Of a stretch of 64,000 nt of DNA, positions 22,958 to 33,862 are shown piece by piece. Below the pieces are notes generated by a model. It had not been told where the DNA came from. It saw only the letters and a program-made list of their open reading frames with translations, and searched no databases. The stretch is from Sanguinoderma infundibulare. Taxonomy: Eukaryota; Basidiomycota; Agaricomycetes; Polyporales; Polyporaceae. The position numbers were made by a program, and so were the translations under genes. Positions within the stretch are counted from its first letter, which is position 1. Each line of letters begins with the position of its first letter. The stretch is taken from assembly GCA_032821775.1 (NCBI GenBank), contig JAVLRN010000001.1, forward strand, positions 3,038,001-3,102,000, given 5' to 3'.

Positions 22958-24530
22958 CTAGCCTCTTCGCCCCCAACGACATGGAGAGCAAATGCACTTT
23001 CCTCGCGGACATCTGCCAACCCTGCGAGGCCCTGCGAGGCCCTGCTCTCCGTGCTTCTCTTCCTCCTCCCACTCCGGCGTACCCTTGTCCGCAAATCGGA
23101 CAACGCGCTCGACGCCGTTGCGGTAGCTCGTCTGGAGCCTGAGCCGGATCGACGAGAGGCGCGCGATACCAGCAGCCCAGCCGCGCTCGAACTCCGTCCT
23201 GACGGCCTCGTACGCTTCCGGCGTGAGGCCCCCGGGGAAGCTAGTTGCAAGTGAAGACAGGGCTGGCAATGATGGGAGGACACGGATCTTCTGGTTGCGC
23301 GGAGGTATGCGCTCGCGCGGGATCGTCACGTCCTCCCCGCCCTTGCGCTCCGGGGACTGCGCGCGCAGGGAGAACGCCGCGGTCGCGAGACCTTTCCGGC
23401 CCTTCTTCGGCTTCTTGGACGATCCTCCTGCCGGCTGCGGGCCGTCCTCTTCTGGGGCGTTGGCGTAGTAGTCCTCGAGCCACGCCTTGAGCTTCTTCTC
23501 GCGCTCCGTGGCGCGTTTGACCCCGGCGAGGGCGAGAGTCTGGCCGAGCTCCATCCATTGCAGGAACGGCTCGCCCGCGTTGACTTGCACGTCTGTCCGC
23601 TGGCTGACGACGGGACACCCGTCGAGGACCAGTATTCTCAGGTCTGAGAGCCGTCCTAGAAGACCTTCCAGGTCCCGAGGGCTGACGTTGCTCGTGGACA
23701 TATCGAGGAACTCTAGGTGGGGAAAGGACTTCGGCAGCGCATAGAGGTGGCGGCAGACTTGACGGCTGGGCACTCGGAGGCGGAAGTGTTTCAGGTCGTG
23801 ACATAGCGGAGAAACCGCGAGGGTGGCCAGGGGATCAAGGCGGAAGAACACCAGCGGCTGCGCAAAGTTGGTCGGGGCCAGCGCAGGATCCAGAGGGTCT
23901 TGCACCACAGACAATGTGGGCAGCGTCTGAGGGGGCCACCGGGACAGCGCCAGAAGGGTAGAATCGAAGTAGGCTCCCTGGGCGACGTGAGGATTGAGAT
24001 TCAAATGGGCGAATGCGAAGATGAAAGCATGCCTTCAAGAACTGGTAATACGTCGCACGTTGGACGCTGTTGAGCGTGAGCTAAGGAGATTGAGAAAAAA
24101 AGAGCACATACGAGACGCACTAGGGTCGGAACCGCATCGAAATGAATTGCAGGCCCTCCTTCGGCCGATAGAATATCTCCTCCATGTGCTCTGGAGCAAA
24201 GTTCGGTCCAACGTACATTGTCAATCGCTCCATCGAGGGGAGCAAGGCTAGGAGATTGACGAATACATCCGCATCTATCGTCCAACTCTCCAGCGAGAAG
24301 CTGCGCACGCGGAGAGCATCTTCTGGGGCGCGTCGGAGGCGAGTGTAGAGCCGAAAAATCTGGTCTGCGTGCTTCAGGAAAATCCTCTCAAAGAGGATAT
24401 GTGTAGGCACTGGTGAACGTGGGATGGCTCTGCTGAGGGACAGGAGTGATTGCTGACGGTCATCGGCCTCGAAGGATGAGATGATGGCGATGTACAGCTC
24501 AACGGGGAGGGTATCGAGAGAAGGCCCCAT
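22958..24530 (-). CDS. F-box-like/LRR protein with a GC-AG intron
   Basis: Exons: 24530-24121, 24066-24033, 23977-22958 (487 aa). The start MGPSLDTLPVELYIAIISSF matches an F-box N-terminus (LPxEL). A leucine-rich middle section follows (LLALLPSMERLTMYVG; LKHFRLRVPSRQV; FPHLEFLDMSTSNVS; LRILVLDGCPVV), then a Lys-rich region (SSKKPKKGRKG). Exon 2 ends at AAG|GCATGC, a GC donor; the join gives YYQFLK-GAYFDSTLLALSRWP, a coherent reading. F-box proteins recruit substrates to SCF ubiquitin ligases. The C-terminus is uncertain because a 10-bp tandem duplication at 23021-23040 changes frame; without it the protein would end at 22831. Confidence 0.6.
23021..23040. repeat. 10-bp tandem duplication in the F-box gene
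   Basis: The unit cctgcgaggc occurs twice back to back, followed by a partial third copy (cctgc to 23045). Since 10 is not a multiple of three, loss or gain of one unit switches the F-box gene between two C-termini. Confidence 0.8.
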
Positions 24531-25086
24531 GCACAGAGCAAAGGGATAAGTAGTTCGTTGAAGCAAAGGAGGCTGAGCGCGGAGCAAAACGGAGCATTGC
24601 AGTGATCATGCGGTTCAGACGACAACAACAATTCCATAGCGCTTTGCAATGCCGCGGACCGGGATCACCGAGGACAAGACGGACCTAGCTATCGACTCCA
24701 ATGCGATATCATGATGGTCAGGAATACGAGGAAACGATTTTTATCAAGACATGGAGGGCATAGAGGAGAGGAGGGGGAACAACAGATGGTGGTGCTACAC
24801 AACGTCCTGCAGCCTGCAGCACCTCCGGGTTCCTTTCCCACATCCATTCTCGAATCCCCCGCACCTGCCAGGACGGCTCTTTCGAGTCCATACGACTCCT
24901 CCTCTCGCTGACCCTACGTTTCTTGTCAATAAAAGCAGAAGCTTAGGCAGACATCCTCGCGGAAGGTTATCCAATCATTGACGGCCGCACCCACCGCCTG
25001 AAATATTGCGCTGCATGGGGATCAAATAGGTCGGTATGGCTCTGTATCTCTCGGTGTACTACACAACTGAGTAAATGGTTATACAT
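24531..25086. other. Intergenic region
   Basis: About 550 bp between the F-box start and the stop of the second kinase-like gene. No coding or repeat signal was recognised. Confidence 0.4.
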
Positions 25087-25969
25087 CTAGAAGGCATTCC
25101 AAGGCGTTTCTATCAGCTCTCCGTCCAGTGCCCGTTGATAATGGCCCGCGGCGAAGACTAATTCGTCGCATATGTCGTCGAGGTCCTCGCAGGCGTCGCC
25201 ATGCTCGAGCTCGCTGTTGAGGTCCGTATCGTTGTCCACGCACCGGTGCAGATGCGCGTGCTGGAAGTCCACGATCCGGATCGTCCCATCCACAGCCCGC
25301 AGGAAGTGCCGACCGTCCGACACGCAGAGCCCCTCACTCCGTTCATACAGCTCGCCATGGTGCACGCCCGCTGCGTGCAGCTCACGGACCGCCTCCTCTC
25401 GTTGACGACTGGGTACGCAGAGCAATTCAGTCAACAATCGTCTTCAACTCATGTTGTGGGGACGGCACTTACAGCTCTTCCTCCGTCGGCTTCCCAAACG
25501 TCGCATGGTCGTTCTGCGGGCACCACTCCAGGACCAAGCACCCAACATCGAACCCGTCCCGCGTCGTCGCCGTGAAGAACCCGCCGAATATCGGGACGAC
25601 TCCGCCCTGGAGGCCCGCCAGTGGCCCGTCGTATATCTCCGCCTCTCGCCGCAGCGACGCGATCGCGCGCTTCCCGCGCACCCACTTCACCGCGACCTGC
25701 ACCGGCTCCGGCACCTCGTAGTCGGGCAGCGGGTAGTAGCTCATCTTCGCGTGGTAGAGCCGGCCGCGGTTGATGTCCCCCACCGCCTGGCAGTCCGTCC
25801 ACTTGTCGCCGCCGAGCCGGCAGGACGGGTGCTCGAGGTCGTCCGAGATCTCGAGTATGAGGTCGCTGTCGTGCTTCCACTTGTACGCCTTGTCGGACGT
25901 GAGTCGGTACATGATGGGGTTGCCCGACTTGCGTCCGAAGACGACGTCGGCGCATATGTCTTTTGGCAT
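25087..25969 (-). CDS. Kinase-like protein with altered catalytic loop
   Basis: Exons: 25969-25473 and 25408-25087 (272 aa). It is paralogous to the gene at 21785. Visible elements are VAVKWVRG (beta3 K95), LRREAEIY (E109), LQGGVVPIFGGFF and VGCLVLEWC. The catalytic loop is AGVHHGELYERS, where related fungal kinase-like proteins typically have HGDL; here D is E. The segment GTIRIVDFQHAHLH keeps the metal-binding aspartate (D213). This copy is therefore less decayed than its partner and could retain weak activity or nucleotide binding. The acidic tail (DTDLNSELEHGDACEDLDD) is unusual. Function is unknown. Confidence 0.7.
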
Positions 25970-26382
25970 GAGGATTTCAACTGGTCGAGGGCGACAGTGT
26001 AGGCAGGTGAGTTCGGGGTGTAGAAGGGGACTGTGGGTTGCAAAAGCAACGACCCAAGGACCTTTTAATGCCCTTTTACCTGGGGCCAAAGCACACCGTG
26101 GTCGAGTGGCGGGATTGGCAGGAGGCGCTTTGACCAGACATACGCAGCGGGGACGCTTTGTGGCTCCTTGTCTCAATCTGCTATCGGAGTGCGCATAACA
26201 AAGCCCCCAGGGAACATAGGATGGCACTCCTTCCTGAACTGGCACTTTGGCTCGGAGAGTTTATGGAGAGCGGAGCGTTTTGCATTACGACAGATTACAA
26301 CAAGCAGATACTGCTACATAGAAAGTACAGATTCCTCCGTAGAACATAAGTAGAAAGATTGAACAAAATAGCATGTGCGTGT
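25970..26382. other. Intergenic region
   Basis: About 410 bp. Presumably the promoter of the kinase-like gene and the 3' UTR of the next F-box-like gene. No element was recognised. Confidence 0.35.
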
Positions 26383-27774
26383 CTAGGACCCATCTGTGCC
26401 AGGGCTCCATTCGGCATCAAGCAGCTGAATTCTCCGCCGGCCCAACTTGCGCCTCCAGATCAGCATCTCGCCCTGCACGCCTGCCTCCTGCGCCTTCGCA
26501 GACATGCCATTCCTGAGCCACTTCACGTCGCGCGCCCGGACGAATCTTAGCCGCGGCAGCTTAGGGAACAGCTTCTCCAGGACGCTGAAGTATTCGGGCT
26601 TGGGTCGCGGAATAGAAAGAATCTCGAGGTTGTGCTGCGTCGCTTGCGAAAGCGTAAGGACGGGGAGTGGTAGCTCGAGTGAAACGTGTCTCAACGAAGG
26701 ACATGTCTCGAGGAGCGTCGAGGGTGATGGGAACAGGGTGGTAGGCCACTGCTTCACCGTGTAGAGGTGGAGCGACGTGAGCTTCTTCCCGTGCACGCTG
26801 AGGAAGCGCGGTATAAGGGTTCCTGGGACGGATGCTTCGTCGTAAGGTGTCAGGGTCAGATGCCGGAGGGCAGGGAGGGGGGAGTAGAGCAGCGCGGAGA
26901 GCGTCGGCGAAGAAGGCATGGAGAGCGCAACGAGTTTGCGGAGGAATGGGAGGTACAATGGGTAGAGATTCGGCAGGGATTCCCCAAGGCTGTCCATGGA
27001 TAAGGACAAATCATTGGTGTCGATACCCGTCCCCGTAATCTCTAGCTCTTCCAGCCTGGTGGATGCTCGAAGCAACTCGACGAACGCATCCTCGTCAAGC
27101 CGCATTGATGTTGTGAGCTGAACGCCCTTGAGGGAACGCATGTTTTGAACGCCGTCACGATAGGTGAAGCCGTTGAGGGCGCGACGACTGAGCATGGCGT
27201 GTGGGTCCAGGACGAGGTCGTTCAAGAAGGGGACGAGAGGGAGCAGGTCGTTCAGGACCGTGTCGAGACGCAAGATGTCCTCCAACGACGTGCCACGAAG
27301 GCACTCCAAGAAGAGAGCGCGGACCCACCGTCCGGGAGCGGAATACGGGATGCGACGGATGGAATCCCAGCTCTTGTCAGCGGCATGAAGCCGTGCGGCA
27401 AGCTTCTCGAGGACGCATAGGGACGGTACGCGAATGAACGCGTAGAAAAGCGGTAGTGCGACAGACTATGCCGTAAGATAAGCTAGCTTGAAGGGATCGA
27501 GACTTGCACGGAGCGCACTTACGCTAATTGCTTTGGAAATCCGCAGAAGGCCCAACTTGAGACTCACAAGCTCTCCCGACGTTGCGCCGTCTGCATTGTA
27601 CAGCGCGAAGACATGCTCCAATATGCAGTTCCAGACCTCTGAAGGCAGCGACTTGGGCGCTGGTTTTGCGGGGAGAAGGGGGATGAGTGGAAATCGTCCT
27701 GGACAGCGCGCAAGAGGTCGGGGACAGAGCCAGACGGTAGGCTTCGATACGACGATGGTAGTGCTAGTGCTCAT
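26383..27774 (-). CDS. F-box-like leucine-rich protein
   Basis: Exons: 27774-27523 and 27465-26383 (444 aa). An F-box-like N-terminus (KSLPSEVWNCILEHVF) is followed by the buried-helix pattern VSLKLGLLRISKAISSVALPLFYAFIRV. Then come leucine-rich strands (LKGVQLTTSMRLDEDAFVEL, STRLEELEITGTGI, LRHLTLTPYDEASV, LTSLHLYTVKQW, LEILSIPRPKPEYF). It probably acts as an SCF substrate adaptor. An alternative ATG two codons upstream (27780) exists. It is head-to-tail with the other genes of the pseudokinase/F-box island. Confidence 0.7.
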
Positions 27775-28702
27775 GAGCAAAGGCTATCGGTTTCAGACCA
27801 TGGTGGTGTCGAGTAATAAGCAAGAAGCCTTGCCGTGCGTGGGAGGTGTGGCATGCGCGGGTTGGGCAAAGTGAGGCCATGATGATGGTCGGGGTGGTCG
27901 TGCGACCCAGCGGTCGTAAGTCGGAATTCCGGTCCCGCCTCCCTCGCCCGCCGCACCCGCTGGTAACCCGACCAGAATCTCATGCATTCTGTATTCAAAT
28001 ATTCAACGCCGACTCCCCCTGCAATATGTATCCTACACTTGTCCCTATGCAGCTCCATTACAGCGACATCAGACTCGCAAAGACTGGAAACCCATATCCC
28101 TCAGCCAGTTCGCTTCCTCTGCGTCCGCGTACTCTACTGCACCGGCACGGCCGTCCTTCGTTCAGCTCGAAATCGGCCGTACGAATGCAAGAAAACTTAC
28201 AAGCAGCGTCTCCGTTCGAAATACCTCTTGATCGCCTCCACGCGTTATGTCCTGGTACTGCCCGAACCTATGATGCGGCGAGCAGTAATGGGCAATCTTG
28301 CATGAGAACACCTGCTATTGGCGCCATCGAAGCACACTTGGCTGGGGAATGAGGTGAACATGAGAGGGGCGAGTCGTCGAGATAAGAATAGAGTTTGTCA
28401 CTTACCTCCATCAGCATTTAAAGAGGCCCGGTTTCAATGGAGACCGTGAATAGGATCTAGCCATTGGGCGGTGGCATAACTTACATTTCAATACATACAG
28501 TAACTACAGGCAGACAAGTACCACGTTACCAGTCCGTTCTCTTTGCGACCCGTCTGGTTACCAAACGCGGCGCGGATCACACGACAGACAGCGCCCGAAG
28601 ATGTACAAAATGAGTATTTTCGGGAGCAGCCCTATATGACCTCTTGCCGATGAGATGTAGGCATCAGCAAAGAACTTCACCCAGAAAATATGATGCCTTT
28701 CC
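27775..28702. other. Intergenic region
   Basis: About 930 bp with no convincing exon on either strand. Probably the upstream region of the F-box-like gene and the 3' UTR of the WBP11-like gene. Confidence 0.4.
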
Positions 28703-30827
28703 CTAGGACTTTCCGGTGGTGGCCGTCACATCAGCGCCAGCCTTCGACGGATCAAGGATATCGCCCATTCCCTCCAGGAACTTTTCGTAATCGTCCTTCG
28801 GCTTCGCCGCAGGGGCTTTCTTGCCTTCCGTTTCGGTCCTCGCTTTCTTGTGTGGCAGCGGCGCACCAAACTTGTCCTGAAGGGTGCTGAGCAAGTCCGG
28901 CCGCGCTGCAGGGGCAGGCTCCGCCTCCCCGTCGTCGTCGGTTGCCCCAACTGTGGGTGCCGCGTTGACCTTGGAACCCGTCCCACCGGCGCGTTTCCGC
29001 TTCAGTGCAGCGGGAACGAACGCGGTGCTCTCCTTCTTGAAATCGCGTAGCTCGGGTTCGGCGGATATGACCGCCGACGCTGCGGGAGCGCGCCCTGGCG
29101 GAGAACCAGCAGTCGACAGGCGGACGCCGCCGGATGTGGGTTTCTGTGGGAGTGAAGGATTGCGAGGAAGGGGAGGTTGTCCAGCTGCCTTTGCGGCACG
29201 ATGAGCTTGAAAGGTCTGGTGCGGGATTGAAGACAGCGGATCTTGGATGGTACCTGCATTGCCTCTGCGAGGATAAAATCCTGGAGGGGGCGGAGGAATG
29301 GGCGGTTGTAGGTGTGTAGGAGGGAAAGGCGGGAAGCCAGGAGGCGGAGGAGGAACGCCAGGTGGAGGACCCATCATCGCAGGGAAACCTGGTGGTGGTG
29401 GCGGCGGCGGTGGCGAAATCATAACGGGGAAGCCGAGTGGAGGAGGAGGCATGGGCAGAGGTGGCATACCTGAAGGCGGAGGTGACATGACAGGGACGCC
29501 AGCAGGAAGGGGAGGCATGCCTGGTGGGGGCGGTAATGGAGGCATGAGGACGCCGACGGGCAGGGAAGGGGGTGCGACTAGAGGTGGTGCCACGGGTAGT
29601 GAAGGAAGAGGAGGATGTAAAACTAAATCTACGATCAACATGGGCACTGCATTGTTGAAACGCGTTAAAGATACCTTGTTGTTCGCCAGGTTTGGGAGGC
29701 GGAGGTCCTTCTGGCATGGGGATATCATCGTCACTGTCTTCAGACTCTTCCACTGGGGGTGGTGGTCCTTCAGGCATAACGATGTCGTCGCCATCGTCTT
29801 GGGGAATATGGTGAGGGAAGGGAACAGGGTGCTCCATGTCCGAAGAATACGCACCAGACTCCGGTTCAGCTTCACTGTCCGCCTCGTGGGGTAAAAGAGC
29901 TGTTAACAGTCAGTATGCGGGATGCATTGGCGAATAGGGCATCACAAGTACTTGCCTCGCTCGACATAAGGCATGCCTGGAGGTGGGACACCAAATGGAT
30001 TCATCACCGGGTCATAGTAGATACTCCTCTCCGGATGTCGAGGGAGACCGTTCTTCTTGAACAGGTTTCTCTTCTTCGGAGCGGTAGTATCTTCTTTTCT
30101 CTCTTCTGGAGATTCCTTGGGCCGACGCGACTTGAAGACGAGTTTACGTTGCTCGGGGTGTTCCTCAACATATTCTTCCTTCTTCTTATTGATCTTCTCC
30201 AACTCTGACTTGAGCTCCGCAAGGCGAGTCTTGTCAGATGCAGAGAGCTCGGAAGCTGACTCTATCTTAGCTATGTCGTCCTCGAGGTCTGCAAGTGCAT
30301 GGTTACTAGCGACTCGGAAGAAACTGAGAGTTTCAAGTACTCACCCCGCGTGTCCTTCTTCACGAGCGCGAAGTCCCGTGCCTTCGCCCGTTCCGTCTTG
30401 TTCTACTACAAGATTCAATCATAAGCACAAAATTCGCCTGAGCCGACATTGCACGGCAGGCATTCCCAGATTTTAGAGGCAAGAGAATCCGGAGGGAAGA
30501 CGTTACTCGTGGTAAACGCTTCTCTTCGGTGTGATGTCTTTGAGAAAGGCAGAAGGGCGTGCCAACAAGAGACCTTTCTTCGCCTTGTCTTTCACTTTTC
30601 CCAAAAAAGTCACATAGAAGGGGAGAGGACACCACGATTAATACCTTTTCCTCAGCTGTTCTCTCCTCTAGTATTTGAGGATGCCTGCCGTGTTAGTGAC
30701 TTGCCTTCTTGAGCTCCTTCTTCCTCTGCGCCTTCCCTGGGTGCACGTTAAGTTGGAAGCCACGTGTGAGAAGCAAGCAATACTCACTATAGGCATCCAT
30801 GGGATTTGCGGATTTACCCTTGGCCAT
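28703..30827 (-). CDS. WBP11-like pre-mRNA splicing factor
   Basis: Exons: 30827-30788, 30736-30705, 30402-30345, 30288-29956, 29899-29675, 29622-28703 (535 aa). The Lys/Arg-rich N-terminus (NPMDAYRKAQRKKELKKNK) is the conserved WBP11/Wbp11 start. Next are the charged helix LEDDIAKIESA, acidic repeats VMPEGPPPP and PMPEGPPPP, and a long proline-rich tract of the type bound by WW domains. The conserved DPLSSIPHQTFQAHRA block follows. The family acts in the nucleus in spliceosome activation. Two introns use GC donors with the GCAAGT consensus: after exon 2 (302 nt, long for this genome) and after exon 4. Confidence 0.85.
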
Positions 30828-31120
30828 GATGGAGACGCGAACGTGGACAAGGAGTAGAAGTCGGTGGCGGAGGGCGAGAGGTTCGTCCCAGTGTGCAGAG
30901 ACGCCGAGTGACGGTCGGGAGCGAAGCACGTGCGCGGATAGACCAGAGTCATGGGTGAGCAGCGAGCTCACAACGTCCGCCGGCTTCCCCCTCGTCATAG
31001 GGAAGCCATCAGCTCTGCACCTCTGCTGCACTCTCAGCTTGTCCCTCTTCGCCTCTTGTTGTACCTGTTCCCGTTTGTGTGACGACCGGGAGGACTTAGC
31101 TGTCTTGTCTCAGTCTCGCC
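30828..31120. promoter_or_regulatory. Shared divergent promoter WBP11-like / RNF10-like
   Basis: Only 293 bp separate the two start codons, so both genes must share this control region. No TATA box is evident. Confidence 0.55.
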
Positions 31121-33263
31121 ATGCTCACGCCTGCGGCCCACTCCACCAACACCGGCCAGAACAACCGTTCCGCCAAGGCTCCCGCGCAGTCTCTGAACCA
31201 TCTCCTCAACTTCACGCTACCTCCTAGGCAGTCTCACTATAATCACAGTATTCCCCGTAAGGCGAGGAAGACCGGTAACCAGTATGGAGTCTGGAACAAG
31301 GACCGTAAGTACTATCGCTCGGGTCTGTCATGTTGGCAAGCTGCCTGACATCATGCAGGTTTTGTGAATGCTCAGTACCGGTTCGTGATGAATCCTGCTG
31401 GGGATTACACAGTTCATTTTGCCGACCCAGATATGTGAGTCCGTCCCCTGCGTTATCATGGCTATCTCAGGACCGACTTCAATGCGTTAGCTATTTCCAG
31501 TGGCAGGATATACTTCAAGTTATAATTCCTAGAGGCAATTCTCTGTCTCCCCATTCCGAGGAACAAGCTGCGCAAGACGATGGTGTTCTCATATGCCCCA
31601 TCTGCCTTGCACCTCCCACTGCGCCCAGGATGACTAAATGCGGACATGTACGTGCTTCCCAACCACATACATGAGATATCCGCATTGATTGCGCGTCAAG
31701 GTGTACTGTTACCCTTGCATACTCCACCTCTTCAGCACGTCTGAGCAGCTGAAATGGGTCCGATGCCCTATCTGCTTCGATTCTGTCCATGAACGTCAGC
31801 TCAAAGCCGTCAAATGGTTAGACGGAGTACCCGCTGCCGAAGACGTCGACGATGGCCCAATCGAGGCATCTTCGTCGGCGGCTCCCCTTGACTACGACGG
31901 ATTCTCTGCCCCACACGCCGGAGCTACCCTACGAATGCGCCTGATTCAGCGACCTCAAATTACTACCCTCGCTTTACCTCGATCACCCACCTGGCCGTCC
32001 GATTTGTTGCCGCCTCATCAGGCTCCGTTCCATTTCTTGCCTGATGTTCTCGCATTCGCGAAGTTTATGCTGGCGACACCCTCCGACCTCATGGACGACT
32101 TGTTGAAGGATTTGGACGACCTTGCTACGGAGCGGCGGTTACTAGCCGGTATGGGCGACGAACTTGGTGCTGTGTTTATCGATGCGGCCGACGCGAAGGT
32201 GCGACGGCAAATTGAGAAAGCTGCGGCCTTGGACACACCGCATCTCCGGGAGGCCATTGAGACAGCCCGCCATGTGGCCCAGCAGCTCACAGAACGCTCC
32301 GCGCATGATCGCCAGCGTAAAGAAGAATTCCAACCATCACCTGCCGAGGACGTCCCACAAGCCTATCTCGCATCGAGGAGCGCCGGTTACGCCTCACCTA
32401 CCCCACCACGAGAGTCAGCACCCACACCAACGGGTCGCAACCCGCGACAGCGCCGGAACTTGAACCCCCCGCCGCCGTCGACGTCGACGTACTATTATTA
32501 CCAAGCCGCAAACGGCACACCCACCTTCCTCCATCCTCTCGACATCAAGATTCTCTTCTCACATTTCCATAGCTACTCGGCCTTTCCGGACGAGATTGTC
32601 GTGCGCGTCGAGTCCCACACCGAGAGCACCGTGAACGACGATCTGCGCAGACGCTGCAAGTACCTCGCCCACCTGCCCGAGGGCGCGGACGTCACCTTCG
32701 TCGAGGCGGACCTCACCCTCGTCGTCGGTCCGGACGGCCTGCGCCCGTTCGAGAACGCGCTCAAGGCGCGCCGCACGAAGCGCAAGGAGAAGGGCAAGCG
32801 CGACGACAAAGCGCGCGCACGTGCCGAGGAACGCGAGAAGGAGAAGCTCGCGCAGACCTGGCAGGAGTTTGGGCACGTCCCGCCGCGCCCCAGTGCGCCT
32901 GTCCCCGTCCGTCCGGTGTCTGTCCCTCTCGATCGTGTTTCCAGGGACGAGGACGAGGACGCGATCGCGCCCGCGGACGCAGCTGCGAGCGAGCCCGAGC
33001 CCGACCAGGACGCCTCCCCGCCACAGCCTGCGGGCGCGTGGGGGGCGCGTAGTTTTGCTTCTGCCGCCACCGCGGCGCAGAGCAGGCCGCAGACGCAACG
33101 TCCCACGGCCCCCTCGCGGAATAACGGCAACCGCGAGTGCGCGGAGGACGAGTGGGAGCTGGACATGGCCTTCCACGAGCTGGAGCAGCGCAGCGCGAAG
33201 GGCGGGAGGAAGCGGAATAAGCTGGTCGTGTTGGGCGGTGGTGGGGGGCGTCGCGCGAGGTGA
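31121..33263 (+). CDS. MAG2: RNF10/Mag2-type RING E3 ubiquitin ligase
   Basis: Exons: 31121-31304, 31359-31434, 31491-31647, 31701-33263 (659 aa). Conserved blocks are PRKARKTGNQYGVWNKDRFVNAQYRFVMNP, DPDIYFQWQDILQV and the RING [25 protein letters not shown]...CPICFDSVH, with the FQWQDI block upstream of the RING as in RNF10. The Asp/Glu/Arg-rich helical C-terminal part (KERGK, EEREKEK) and the terminal SFASAA region are also typical. RNF10 and yeast Mag2 act on stalled 40S ribosomes by ubiquitinating small-subunit proteins. The family call rests on motif recognition; the specific substrate is inferred from family knowledge. Confidence 0.87.
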
Positions 33264-33862
33264 TTGGGCGGTCTCTTTGGATCGAGACGCGGGGCGCTAG
33301 GCTGTGGGACGAGGACCGGGTATGTTCGAGTTGGGGGGATGACGGCGATATACTAACTTGACTGCTTTCTTGTCTCGGTTTTCATAGCAAGCAGCATGTA
33401 AGTTGATGAACGTTCAATGCAGGACCCAGGACGCATAAACCTTGTAGCAACAGTACAGCACACTCTCAGAAATCCATTCCTCGGCTTTTAGACAGGCAAG
33501 CCAGCGGGTGGCATGAACGACGGTGTGAGAAGCGAGCGACGGTATATGTTAGATTGCAACTTTACAGTATACGGGTAGCACATTGAGTTCGACCTGCTAG
33601 GGGATCTCGCTCGACGAGGAAGTGTTTCGTTGGATGTAGTCCGAACGACACGGTCTGATGAACAATCCAAACATGAGCACATGGAGTAAATAAAGCTACG
33701 ACAACAATGGAAGGGTGTGCAACAGGGGAAGAAAAGTTGAGGTAGATCCACATACTGCGCACGAGGGGTAAAAACGCGAGACCTGCAAGACGCGGAAGAT
33801 TCAACGTGACAAGTTCATAAAGTTACGTGGAAGACGATTGGAATGCACTCGCACGATAGCCC
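33264..33862. other. Convergent intergenic spacer
   Basis: About 600 bp between convergent stop codons. Presumably two 3' UTRs; nothing else was seen. Confidence 0.4.
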
